Shown piece after piece: positions 55,437 to 63,962 of a stretch of DNA of 64,000 nucleotides (its first letter is position 1; the number at the start of each line of letters is the position of its first letter). The stretch is from assembly GCA_949294665.1 (NCBI GenBank), contig CASFID010000061.1, forward strand, positions 43,150 to 107,149, in the 5' to 3' direction. The stretch is from an uncultured Eubacteriales bacterium. Lineage in GTDB: Bacteria > Bacillota > Clostridia > Lachnospirales > Lachnospiraceae. The notes below the pieces were generated by a model that saw only the letters and a list, made by a program, of their open reading frames with translations, had not been told where the DNA came from and searched no databases. The position numbers were made by a program, and so were the translations under genes.

Positions 55437-56550
55437 AGCGTTCCCTCCTTACGATCAGAAATGTTCCGGCAAGCAGAATCACACACATCACTGACAGAAT
55501 AACCATGTCCTGTATATACCGCGCCGGTGCGTCATAGACATTGAGACAGTACAGTGCATCCGAAATAAGCGCCGCCGGATTGATCCGGTTTAACAGGGGA
55601 ACATTCCGGTCCACCGCGTTTTTTACGTCTGCATTCATCAGCCCCGCCAGGAAACTCATCACCATGGAGACACTGATCATAATGCCTATCTTCACGCCTT
55701 CTCCCGTTTTCCCAATACTTGTGATAAACATCCCCATTGTTACACCGATCATGCTGCCGATGATCACGACCGGAAGCATCACCATATAAGAGCCTGAGAA
55801 CTCCAGCCGGAGAATGTATTTCATATATGCCAGCAGGATGAGCATATTGACAAAATGAATTCCAAAGGATACCGCCGTCTCTGAGAGGATCCATCGCATC
55901 CTGTGTACCGGGCTTACACACCGGCGCGCCGCAAGAGTCGACAGATTGGCCTGAAGTTCCATAGCTGATCGGTATCCGATGAAACATCCGTACAGGCAGG
56001 CCATACCTATCATAGCGTAGAAAAACTGGGCAGTCGTATTCGTCGTCCGGCTGCCAAGAGATACTTCTTCTGTCACCGGGCCGTAATCTGACATCTGACG
56101 TGCCGCGGCTTCCAGCCCCTCCGGATGCAGCTCTGCCACATCTTCCAATGTCTGTTTTCCTTCTGTGTAACTCTCCAGCAGCATCTGGAGGATGCTCTGC
56201 GGAATACCGCTCCCGCCGACTGTGAGGGAAGGCTCTTCTCCATCGTAAAAAATCCCGTCAATATCACCGTTTTTCAAGGCGGCGGCCGCCTCCTCTTCTG
56301 TCATAGAACGGATATCGATCAGCGCGTCATCATTCTCTTCCACCGTTTTCAGATACTTCCAGAAAATATCCTCATCTTCCGTATTCTGCGATACAATCGC
56401 AACAGGGATCGTCTCAAAATCCGACTCCTCCATCTGACCGATGGAAAAATACATAGCCGTGGTCAACGCAAGCGGAAATACAAGCGGCCAGAACACGAGG
56501 CTGAAATCTCTGATTTTTTCCAGAAAGCTGTATTTTATCAGATTCCACAT
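55423..56550 (-). CDS. ABC-2-type exporter permease, first subunit
   Basis: 375 residues with the same plan as the next gene: an N-terminal membrane segment (FWPLVFPLALTTAMYFSIG), an outside domain (about 40-170), and a C-terminal membrane block (about 175-365). Many Met residues lie in the membrane region. AGGAGG precedes the ATG. It starts 12 bp after the ATPase stop, so the three genes form a tight operon. Substrate unknown. Confidence 0.85.
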   Translation of the reverse strand: MWNLIKYSFLEKIRDFSLVFWPLVFPLALTTAMYFSIGQMEESDFETIPVAIVSQNTEDEDIFWKYLKTVEENDDALIDIRSMTEEEAAAALKNGDIDGIFYDGEEPSLTVGGSGIPQSILQMLLESYTEGKQTLEDVAELHPEGLEAAARQMSDYGPVTEEVSLGSRTTNTTAQFFYAMIGMACLYGCFIGYRSAMELQANLSTLAARRCVSPVHRMRWILSETAVSFGIHFVNMLILLAYMKYILRLEFSGSYMVMLPVVIIGSMIGVTMGMFITSIGKTGEGVKIGIMISVSMVMSFLAGLMNADVKNAVDRNVPLLNRINPAALISDALYCLNVYDAPARYIQDMVILSVMCVILLAGTFLIVRRERYGSI

Positions 56551-56562
56551 ACCTGCTCCCTC

Positions 56563-57498
56563 CTAATCTCTTAACTGCTTTCCTGTGATCTCAAGGAACA
56601 CGTCGTTGAGTGTCGGCAGTTCCGAGAATACTCTGCCGAACGGGATGTCCTTCTCCTGAAGGCAGCTTAAAATGTGGATCAGATTGTGTTTTGCACCGGT
56701 ACATCTCACCACAAGCCGCTGATCTTCGTATTTCACGTCAAATACATGGGGAAGGTTCCTGATGTATGCCAGATCATCCACACCCGGGATGACCGCTTCG
56801 ATCGTCACTGTCTCTCCGGTCTTGATCATACTCTTTAGCTCTTCCTTTGTTCCCACGGCGATGCTCCTGCCATGATCCATGATGGCGATCCTCGTACAGA
56901 TCTGCTCCACCTCTTCCATATAATGGGAGGTGTATATGATGGTCGAGCCCTGCCGGTTCAGTTCACAGATCCCCTCCAGTATCTTATTCCTGCTCTGAGG
57001 ATCCACCGCGACAGTAGGTTCATCCAGTATGATCAGTCCCGGCTTATGAGCGATCCCGCAGGCGATATTCAGGCGCCGGAGAAGTCCGCCGGAAAGTTTC
57101 TTCGGATATGTCTTTCTGTAATCCTCCAGTCCGACGAAACGGATCGCCTCCTCCACCAGTTCTTTTCTTCTGTTCTTATCCTTTACGTACAGACTGCAGA
57201 AATAATCAATATTGTCATGGACGCTCAGTTCCTCAAAAACCGCCACGTCCTGCATGACGATGCCGATCTGACGTTTTACATCATAATTGTCCGGCGCCAT
57301 CTCCTGCCCCATGATCCGGATGCTGCCCCTGTCATACTTTAAGAGTGCGAGCATGCAGTTGATCGCCGTCGTCTTTCCCGAACCGTTAGGGCCCAGAAGT
57401 CCGAAGATCTCTCCTTCTTTGACCTCCAGATCAAAATGATCCAGCGCGACTACATCGCCGTACCGTTTTACAAGGTTTTCTATTTTTACAATATCCAT
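56563..57498 (-). CDS. ABC exporter ATPase of DrrA/CcmA type
   Basis: About 311 residues from MDIVKIENLVKRYG (GGAGATATGC upstream; the long in-frame extension upstream is not coding-like and lies across the promoter region). Walker A GPNGSGKTT, signature LSGGLLRRLNIACGI, Walker B LIILDEPTVAVDPQ, and switch His in YTSHYMEE. The C-terminal 80-residue domain is the DrrA-type tail. It should power the two ABC-2 permeases. Expression is likely controlled by the divergent two-component system. Confidence 0.92.
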   Translation of the reverse strand: MDIVKIENLVKRYGDVVALDHFDLEVKEGEIFGLLGPNGSGKTTAINCMLALLKYDRGSIRIMGQEMAPDNYDVKRQIGIVMQDVAVFEELSVHDNIDYFCSLYVKDKNRRKELVEEAIRFVGLEDYRKTYPKKLSGGLLRRLNIACGIAHKPGLIILDEPTVAVDPQSRNKILEGICELNRQGSTIIYTSHYMEEVEQICTRIAIMDHGRSIAVGTKEELKSMIKTGETVTIEAVIPGVDDLAYIRNLPHVFDVKYEDQRLVVRCTGAKHNLIHILSCLQEKDIPFGRVFSELPTLNDVFLEITGKQLRD

Positions 57499-57619
57499 GC
57501 ATATCTCCTCTCTTCTTTCTTTTTCTCTGTTCCCCGGGCTGTGTTCCCTGCAGCTCCCGGTAATAAGAGTATACGATGATCCGGCGTCTTTTTTGTAGTG
57601 AAGAGCGTCATACCGGGGC

Positions 57620-57676
57620 ATGACATATGTCATGAATTTACTTTTTCTTTGCTTTCTCCGGTTTTTCGTCTATAAT
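57620..57676. promoter_or_regulatory. Palindromic operator and kinase promoter in the divergent region
   Basis: A perfect 16-bp palindrome CATGACATATGTCATG (57620-57635) lies between the ABC operon and the two-component genes. Downstream on the plus strand is -10 TATAAT (57671-57676) with a weak -35 (TTGCTT, 57650-57655). The palindrome is a likely site for the NarL-type regulator. Confidence 0.65.
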
Positions 57677-57706
57677 TATGATAGACCGCTGTGCCGGCAT
57701 ATACTG

Positions 57707-58864
57707 ATGAAAGGAGCGGCGTCCGCCCCAGCCTCAATGAGAGATATCGTTCATTCGGGGAGCATACTGATCATGTGTATGTTTTCCCTTTTCTTTGTAC
57801 AACCGGATATTGCATATGTACTGGCATTCCTCTGCGCCCTGATCCTCTGCTGTACAGATTTATTTGCAGAAAATGACCGGATATACAGCTTTCTGGCTGT
57901 GTGCTATTTTTCCTCCGGCATCCTGCTCTGTACCTCTGTCTGCTTTTATCCCGCAGTATGCTTTGGACTGTTCCGCCGCAGGAAATATATCCCGGCCGCT
58001 TTCGGATTTGTTCTGTTCTGCGTTCTGTCTGTATGGCTCATCCGTCCGGCCCCGCTTCTTATCTGTCTTGGTCTGGCCCTGTTTCTGTGGGGTTTTCTCC
58101 TTGCCGCTGAGACAAGGGAAAGGGCCGCTCTTCAGGAGATGCTCAGGCGGACGCTTGACGACAGTACCGAGCGTGATCTTCTGCTGACAGAAAAGAACCG
58201 TTCTCTCCTTGAGAAACAGGATTACGAAATATACACAGCCACGCTCCGGGAGCGGAACCGCATTGCCAGAGAGATCCATGACAATGTCGGGCATCTTCTC
58301 TCCCGCTCGATCCTTCTCGCGGGAGCAGTCAGGACGATCAATCAGGATGAAATGCTCTCGTCCTCGCTTGATTCACTGGACGATACTCTCAATGCAGCAA
58401 TGGACAATATCCGTTCCAGCGTCCACGATCTTAAGGATGATGCGGTCAATCTCGACGAGGCCGTGCGCTCGCTGATAAAGGATTTCACGTTCTGTCCGGT
58501 AAGCTACTGTTATGACGCGGGTAAAAATATCCCGCGGGACGTAAAATACTGCTTTATCAGTATTACAAAAGAAGCGCTCTCGAACATCATAAGGCACAGT
58601 AACGCCAGGAAAGCTTCTGTCACGATCCGGGAGCATCCCGCGCTCTATCAGCTCTGTATCGAAGACGACGGTTCCCCGGCAGCCGCGGCTGCAGACGCAG
58701 AGGAGACACATCCCCGGTATTCCGGAAGTTCCAGAGGGATCGGTCTTACAAACATGCGGGAGCGTGTGTCTGTACTGAGAGGAACGATCCATATATCGAC
58801 CGAAAACGGATTCCGGATACTGGCCGCCATACCCAAAACAGCTGACAGAAAGGAGTCGAACTGA
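57707..58864 (+). CDS. NarL-type sensor histidine kinase
   Basis: About 385 residues. N-terminal block of about five membrane segments (about 20-150), a short coiled coil, then HisKA_3 with the phospho-accepting His in NRIAREIHDNVGHLLSRS and an ATPase domain (SITKEALSNIIRHSNARKAS; GSSRGIGLTNMRERV). The start is uncertain: I take an ATG at 57707, downstream of a TATAAT, in place of an ATG at 57620 that lies upstream of it; the ATG at 57737 is another choice. Ends in a 4-bp overlap with the response regulator. Confidence 0.87.
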   Translation: MKGAASAPASMRDIVHSGSILIMCMFSLFFVQPDIAYVLAFLCALILCCTDLFAENDRIYSFLAVCYFSSGILLCTSVCFYPAVCFGLFRRRKYIPAAFGFVLFCVLSVWLIRPAPLLICLGLALFLWGFLLAAETRERAALQEMLRRTLDDSTERDLLLTEKNRSLLEKQDYEIYTATLRERNRIAREIHDNVGHLLSRSILLAGAVRTINQDEMLSSSLDSLDDTLNAAMDNIRSSVHDLKDDAVNLDEAVRSLIKDFTFCPVSYCYDAGKNIPRDVKYCFISITKEALSNIIRHSNARKASVTIREHPALYQLCIEDDGSPAAAAADAEETHPRYSGSSRGIGLTNMRERVSVLRGTIHISTENGFRILAAIPKTADRKESN

Positions 58865-59496
58865 TGAGACTGATACTGATCGACGATGATATGCTCGTTG
58901 TAAGCGCTCTGAAGATCATACTGGAAAACGAAGGCTTTGAGATCGCAGCCTCCGCCAACGACGGAGGTTCAGCTCTGGCGCTGTACGAAAAGTACGTTCC
59001 CGACGTACTTCTTATGGATATCAGGATGAAAGACAAAGACGGCCTTACCGCTGCCGGGGAGATTCTGACAAAATATCCCGACGCACGCATCCTGCTCCTT
59101 ACCACATTTTCCGATGATGAATATATTATAAAGGCACTGCGGCTCGGCGCCGCGGGATATCTGCTCAAGCAGGACTATCAGAATATCATTCCCGCCATCC
59201 GCGCGGCAGCGATGGGACAATCCGTATTCGGAACTGAGATCGTCTCCCGTCTCCCGCAGCTTATGAAATCTCCTGAGGATGATTTTAAGCCCGAAGCTTA
59301 CGGGCTCAGCGAACGTGAGACGGATGTCATCCGTCTCATATCCGACGGCCTGAGCAACCGTGAGATAGCAGAGCGCCTGTTCTTAAGCGAGGGAACAGTC
59401 CGAAACTATCTGACGGCGGTCCTTGACAAACTTGATCTTCGCGACCGCACACAGGTCGCGGTATTCTATCTCAGAAAAAAACAGAAAAGGAGATGA
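58864..59496 (+). CDS. NarL/LuxR-type response regulator
   Basis: 210 residues. Receiver with acidic pair LIDDD, phospho-acceptor Asp in DVLLMDIRMKDKDG, and Lys in AAGYLLKQD; then LuxR-type helix-turn-helix (GLSERETDVIRLISDGLSN, IAERLFLSEGTVRNYLTAV). Coupled to the kinase by an ATGA overlap. Its target is probably the 16-bp palindrome upstream and the divergent ABC exporter operon. It ends next to the debranching-enzyme gene, with whose start region it overlaps only in the ribosome site. Confidence 0.93.
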   Translation: MRLILIDDDMLVVSALKIILENEGFEIAASANDGGSALALYEKYVPDVLLMDIRMKDKDGLTAAGEILTKYPDARILLLTTFSDDEYIIKALRLGAAGYLLKQDYQNIIPAIRAAAMGQSVFGTEIVSRLPQLMKSPEDDFKPEAYGLSERETDVIRLISDGLSNREIAERLFLSEGTVRNYLTAVLDKLDLRDRTQVAVFYLRKKQKRR

Positions 59497-59501
59497 CTGT
59501 C

Positions 59502-61613
59502 ATGTCACTGCACACATCAGATATGGTCCTCGTACCGGGGAGCCAGCTTGAATCTCTTGACACGATCTCCGGCTTCCAGGTACGGCCGGGATTCTTCCGC
59601 TTTTTCGGCGCCACCGTCATACCGGGCGGCATAAATTTCACGATCCAGTCCCACGGAGCCGTATCCTGTGAGCTGCTTCTCTTCCGCCGCGGGGCTGAGG
59701 AGCCTTTTGCGGCGCTTAAATTTCCCGACAATTACAGGATCGGCTTCGTCTATTCCATGATCGTGTTCGGACTCGACGTCGAAGAATTTGAGTACGCATA
59801 CCGTCTGGACGGTCCGTACGACGAGAAGAAGGGACTGAGATTTGATAAGACAAAAATCCTTTTGGATCCCTATGCGCGTGCTGTTACCGGTCAGAGCCAG
59901 TGGGGATGTAAGAACAATCCCCAGCACGGCTACCGCGCACGCGTCGTACAGAATAACTTTGACTGGGGACTTGAGCGAAACGCTCCCATCCCGATGGAAG
60001 ATCTGATCATTTATGAGCTTCATGTGCGGGGATTTACCCGCTCCTTCACATCGGGGGTATCCTGCCCCGGCACCTTTAAGGGGCTGGAAGAGAAGATCCC
60101 CTATCTGAAAGAGCTGGGGATCAACGCGGTGGAGCTGATGCCCGTCTTCGAGTTTGACGAGACGCGGGACGCCCGTCTGATCGACGAAAATGAACTGCTG
60201 GATTACTGGGGATACAACCCGGTCTGTTTCTTCGCTCCGAACACGAGCTACTCCTCCGGCGTCGAATACAACCGCGAGGGACTGGAGCTCAAAAAAATGA
60301 TAAAGACACTCCATGACAACGGCATAGAGGTCATACTCGACGTCGTGTTCAATCATACGGCTGAGGGGAATGAACTCGGTCCCTCCTTCTGTTTCAAGGG
60401 CTTTGACAATAACATCTACTATATGCTCACACCGGACGGCAAATATTATAATTTCAGCGGCTGCGGGAATACTCTGAACTGCAACCATCCTGTCGTGCAG
60501 GAGATGATACTTGACTGTCTGCGCTACTGGGTGACCGACTATCGTGTGGACGGTTTCCGCTTTGACCTGGCCTCTATCCTGGGCCGGAGCGAGAACGGCA
60601 CGCCTCTCAACCAGCCGCCTCTCCTCCGAAGCCTTGCTTTTGATCCTATCCTGGGAAATGTGAAGCTCATCGCAGAGGCCTGGGATGCGGGAGGGTTATA
60701 TCAGGTCGGTTCTTTCCCCTCATGGAAACGTTGGGCCGAGTGGAACGGACGATACCGCGACGATATGCGCTGTTTCTTAAAAGGGGACGACGGGATGGCC
60801 GGCAAAGCGTCTCAGCGCATCACCGGTTCTCCCGATCTGTATGATCCGGCATACCGCGGCAGAAACGCGTCCGTCAATTTCCTGACTTGCCATGACGGTT
60901 TTACCCTGTACGATCTGTACTCATACAATGAAAAGCACAATGAGGCAAACGGCTGGGGAAACACAGACGGCTGCGACGACAATAACAGCTGGAACTGCGG
61001 CGCTGAGGGCGACACCGATGACGGGGAGGTGCTCGCACTGCGCTTCCGTATGATAAAGAACGCCTGTACAGTGCTCATGTGCAGCCGGGGCACTCCCATG
61101 TTTCTCTCCGGAGATGAGTTCGGCGACACACGATTCGGAAATAATAATCCATACTGTCAGGATAATGAGATCTCATGGCTCGACTGGAGCCTGCTGGACA
61201 GGAACAGAGATTTATTTGATTTCTTCCGGTATATGATTCATTTTCGCATGGAGCATCCCGCCATACGAAAGGATCTGGAGCCCAGTTACCTGGGATTTCC
61301 CTCCATGAGCGTACACGGACTTACCCCCTGGAACCCTGATACTTCCGGTGATTCACACATAGCATGCGTCCTTTTCTCAGGATATGACGAAACCCGGGGA
61401 AGGGAGGATCTTGTCTATATTGCGATCAATGCGCACTGGTATCCCGCCAATCTCACACTGCCCGAACTGCCGGACGGTTATCTCTGGAGGATCGCGGTAA
61501 ACACCGGTGACGGCAGACAGCAGACATTTGAAAAGGAACAGATGCCCCGGGCGGAGGCAACAGTGATCCTCGGCGAGCGGTCAGTGATCGTATTCACAGG
61601 GGAATCCGCGTGA
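59502..61613 (+). CDS. Glycogen-debranching enzyme (GlgX/isoamylase type, GH13)
   Basis: About 703 residues from MSLHTSDMVLVPG; AAAAGGAG lies 9 bp upstream, so an ATG three codons earlier that touches this site is rejected. N-terminal CBM48 (about 1-140), then GH13 barrel: nucleophile Asp in VDGFRFDLAS, acid Glu in LIAEAWDAGG, and third acid in FLTCHDGFTL. Cleaves alpha-1,6 branches of glycogen or limit dextrins in the cytoplasm. It lies 5 bp after the response regulator, so it might share its transcript, though the functional link is unclear. Confidence 0.93.
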   Translation: MSLHTSDMVLVPGSQLESLDTISGFQVRPGFFRFFGATVIPGGINFTIQSHGAVSCELLLFRRGAEEPFAALKFPDNYRIGFVYSMIVFGLDVEEFEYAYRLDGPYDEKKGLRFDKTKILLDPYARAVTGQSQWGCKNNPQHGYRARVVQNNFDWGLERNAPIPMEDLIIYELHVRGFTRSFTSGVSCPGTFKGLEEKIPYLKELGINAVELMPVFEFDETRDARLIDENELLDYWGYNPVCFFAPNTSYSSGVEYNREGLELKKMIKTLHDNGIEVILDVVFNHTAEGNELGPSFCFKGFDNNIYYMLTPDGKYYNFSGCGNTLNCNHPVVQEMILDCLRYWVTDYRVDGFRFDLASILGRSENGTPLNQPPLLRSLAFDPILGNVKLIAEAWDAGGLYQVGSFPSWKRWAEWNGRYRDDMRCFLKGDDGMAGKASQRITGSPDLYDPAYRGRNASVNFLTCHDGFTLYDLYSYNEKHNEANGWGNTDGCDDNNSWNCGAEGDTDDGEVLALRFRMIKNACTVLMCSRGTPMFLSGDEFGDTRFGNNNPYCQDNEISWLDWSLLDRNRDLFDFFRYMIHFRMEHPAIRKDLEPSYLGFPSMSVHGLTPWNPDTSGDSHIACVLFSGYDETRGREDLVYIAINAHWYPANLTLPELPDGYLWRIAVNTGDGRQQTFEKEQMPRAEATVILGERSVIVFTGESA

Positions 61614-61681
61614 CATTTCCGGCCGTTTCGCACCAAACCTACTCCGACAGAGGGATTTTGCAAATATCAGGCAGAACCTTA

Positions 61682-61710
61682 TTGCTTTTCATGCTTAATC
61701 GCATTATATT
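61682..61710 (+). promoter_or_regulatory. Sigma-A promoter of ferritin gene
   Basis: -35 TTGCTT (61682-61687), 17-bp spacer, -10 TATATT (61705-61710), about 47 bp ahead of the ATG. No Fur or PerR box is clear. Confidence 0.65.
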
Positions 61711-61756
61711 ATACAGTGAAAAAAATATTATTTATTTCTGAAAGGGGATTGCAACT

Positions 61757-62269
61757 ATGTTAAATGAAAAAGTAGCTGAACTTCTGAATGCACAGATCAA
61801 TAAAGAGTTTTATTCGGCATATCTCTATCTTTCCTTCGCCAACTATTTTTCCGATGAAGGACTCGACGGATTTGCCAACTGGTATAACGTACAGGCACAG
61901 GAAGAACGCGACCACGCTATGCTTTTCATACAGTACATGCAGAACAACGACGCCAGGATCACATTTGAAGCGATCGAGAAACCGGATTCTGAGTTCAGCA
62001 GTCATATGGACGTACTCGAGACAGGTCTGGAGCACGAGCGCTATGTGACCGGACTGATCAATAATATCTACGGCTCCGCATACGATGTGAAAGATTTCCG
62101 CACCATGCAGTTCCTCGACTGGTTTGTCAAAGAACAGGGTGAGGAAGAGACAAACGCAACTGATCTCATCAAGAAAATGAACCTGTTCGGTTCTGATCCG
62201 AAGAGCCTGTACCTGCTGGATCAGGAACTCGCGGCAAGGACATACGCTGCTCCGTCACTGGTGCTGTAA
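61757..62269 (+). CDS. ftnA: Ferritin (non-heme)
   Basis: 170 residues, close to FtnA length. Four-helix bundle with ferroxidase residues: Glu in NKEFYSAYLYLSF, the EERDHA motif (Glu and His), and Glu/Gln pairs in the KEQGEEETNATDL segment. Stores iron as ferric mineral in a 24-mer shell. AAAGGGG lies 8 bp upstream. Its stop codon is the first part of a 168-bp inverted repeat downstream. Single-gene unit. Confidence 0.95.
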   Translation: MLNEKVAELLNAQINKEFYSAYLYLSFANYFSDEGLDGFANWYNVQAQEERDHAMLFIQYMQNNDARITFEAIEKPDSEFSSHMDVLETGLEHERYVTGLINNIYGSAYDVKDFRTMQFLDWFVKEQGEEETNATDLIKKMNLFGSDPKSLYLLDQELAARTYAAPSLVL

Positions 62270-62434
62270 CTTCGTGTTTGCCGGGGAGACATTTCTTCGG
62301 TGAAGCATCCGAAGATCAAGCGGAGACAGTGGGATGATTCACGTATTCGTATATAGCGGGAGAATGATTCCGGCTGTATCCGTTTGATTTTCTGTGCGCA
62401 TCCGGTGTAACCTTCTCCGCTAATCACGAAGTTA
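62267..62434. repeat. 168-bp imperfect inverted repeat element (MITE-like or structured RNA)
   Basis: Ends are exact 10-bp inverted repeats: TAACTTCGTG (62267-62276) and CACGAAGTTA (62425-62434). The two halves continue as an imperfect inverted repeat almost to the centre: ATCAAGCGGA pairs with TCCGTTTGAT, ACAG with CTGT, and GGGATGATT nearly with AATGATTCC. The left end supplies the ferritin stop codon. No coding frame lies inside. Confidence 0.7.
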
Positions 62435-62493
62435 AAAGAAGTAAGAGGAAAAGGGAAATGTAATGCAAAATAGAAATGCTATACAGTTTTTTG

Positions 62494-63249
62494 CTAAAAC
62501 TGCCCTTCTTCCCATAAAAGAGTTCCATAGTCATCAATCAGTTCCAGCGCTTCGTCCTCACTCACATCCTCGATCCGGTCAATGCCTTTATCAAGATAAT
62601 AGATCAGCTCCACATTCTCAAAATCCTTATCGTCAACACCTCCCTGCACCCATACTGCTTCTGTTCCGGATTCTACAGGTTCATGGTGGAATAAATAATC
62701 TCTGATCAGCATCTGGCAGTTGACAAAGGCGACTGCTCTCTCTTCCCCCTCAATCGTCATTTCCCTATACCTGCAGTCCATATAATTAAACCCATACGTT
62801 CCGGCCTTTTCCGCAACCCGGACTCCGCCGGATGTCACTGTCCGGCTGGTACCGTCATCAAAGTCAATTACTTCCGTTTCCGACTCCTGAATGTCTGCCT
62901 CTATCTGTACCTGTTCATACGAAAGTGGAATAAAGAGGTTTGTTACCCATAAGAACCCCGCAAGCACCGTCACAACTGCCACACAGGTTATGGCAATCCA
63001 TTTCAGCTTAATCCGGCGGAATTTCCGCAGTACACGGTGATCCCTTTCCTTCTGTCTGTTTCCCGAATCCTCTCCGGCCTGATCCGGTACACTTTCAGGT
63101 ATCCCGAAGTTCTTTTCTCTCATTTCCCTGTAATACTGCCTGCATGTCACACATTCACCCAGATGCTTCTCTATCTCTTCATTTGTCACACTGCTCGTCA
63201 GTCCGTCTATATAGCTTGGGAGCAGATCTCTTACGACCTCACACTTCAT
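62494..63249 (-). CDS. Anti-sigma factor with zinc finger (zf-HC2)
   Basis: 251 residues. N-terminal anti-sigma zinc domain (MKCEVVRDLLPSYIDG ... EIEKHLGECVTCRQYYREM), a membrane segment (IAITCVAVVTVLAGFLWV, about 92-110), and an extracytoplasmic C-terminal domain of about 140 residues that I do not recognise but resembles the sensor part of DUF-type anti-sigma factors. It should hold the ECF sigma factor inactive until a surface signal arrives. Overlaps the sigma gene by 11 bp. Confidence 0.88.
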   Translation of the reverse strand: MKCEVVRDLLPSYIDGLTSSVTNEEIEKHLGECVTCRQYYREMREKNFGIPESVPDQAGEDSGNRQKERDHRVLRKFRRIKLKWIAITCVAVVTVLAGFLWVTNLFIPLSYEQVQIEADIQESETEVIDFDDGTSRTVTSGGVRVAEKAGTYGFNYMDCRYREMTIEGEERAVAFVNCQMLIRDYLFHHEPVESGTEAVWVQGGVDDKDFENVELIYYLDKGIDRIEDVSEDEALELIDDYGTLLWEEGQF

Positions 63250-63739
63250 CTTTTTTCTCCTTTCCCCGGCTCGAGGAGATCAGTCTCTGCTTGGCCCGGT
63301 AGAATGTTACTCTGGCCCAGTTCTCACTCTTCCCGAACAGTTCCCCGATCTCCCGAAATGCAAATGCTCCCGTTATCCGCAGAAGCACTACTTCCTTCTC
63401 CGTCTCCTTCAATGCATGCACTTTCTGGAACAGCTCCATCTTCTCCTCAGCGCGTATAACAATCTCTTCCGGGGAGTCTCCGTCAGCGGCAATGCCTTCA
63501 TCCAGCGGATGGCGCGTATGCTTTCTTTTCTTCTCCAGCTCCTGATACCAGACATGCTTTGCAATCTGGCAGAGCCATGTGGATACCTTACAGTCTTCCC
63601 GAACCTTGAAGGAACTCTGAATGGCACGGCAGAATGTCTCCTGAGTCAGTTCTTCCGCCATATCCGCGTCATGGCAGAGACACATCAGATATCGAAAGAC
63701 CATGTCCGCATATTCACTGTAAATATCTTCCGCTTTCAC
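63239..63739 (-). CDS. ECF sigma factor (sigma-70 family)
   Basis: 166 residues from a GTG start at 63739, with GGGGAGG 9 bp upstream. Region 2 (YSEYADMVFRYLMCLCHDAD ... LTQETFCRAIQSSF) and region 4 (LKETEKEVVLLRITGAFAFR ... FGKSENWARVTFYRAKQRL) are present; regions 1 and 3 are absent, as in ECF sigma factors. Directs RNA polymerase to stress or envelope promoters. First gene of the pair with the anti-sigma; an ECF-like promoter lies upstream, so it probably activates itself. Confidence 0.92.
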   Translation of the reverse strand: MKAEDIYSEYADMVFRYLMCLCHDADMAEELTQETFCRAIQSSFKVREDCKVSTWLCQIAKHVWYQELEKKRKHTRHPLDEGIAADGDSPEEIVIRAEEKMELFQKVHALKETEKEVVLLRITGAFAFREIGELFGKSENWARVTFYRAKQRLISSSRGKEKKDEV

Positions 63740-63810
63740 ACAGCCGCACCTCCCCTCTTTGTATCCTATGGTATACCATCTAAACGTTTTTCTCTGCTGT
63801 TCTATCTATA

Positions 63811-63837
63811 TATCGGGAAAAATGTGATTTCGTTACA
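63811..63837 (-). promoter_or_regulatory. Candidate autoregulatory ECF promoter
   Basis: Minus strand: -35 TGTAAC (63832-63837), 16-bp spacer, -10 CGATA (63811-63815). The AAC/CG pattern and the 16-bp spacing are typical of ECF sigma targets. It lies about 70 bp ahead of the sigma gene. Confidence 0.6.
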
Positions 63838-63868
63838 GAAAAATCAGAAAATTATTGAAGTAAATTCG

Positions 63869-63962
63869 TTAGGTTAGAATCGATGATGGTGTAAACGAAA
63901 AAGCAGTTTTAAACTTTTGAGTAAACTGCCCCTTCGTTTGCACCATTTTCGATTTGGCCTAA
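63869..63962. repeat. 94-bp imperfect palindrome
   Basis: From TTAGG (63869) to CCTAA (63962), arms of about 42 bp match each other with few changes: left AATCGATGATGGTGTAAACG against right AATCGAAAATGGTGCAAACG (read on the opposite strand). The loop is around TTTTGA. No gene or T-run explains it. It may be a MITE-like insert or a long terminator hairpin of the gene beyond the right edge. Confidence 0.75.
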
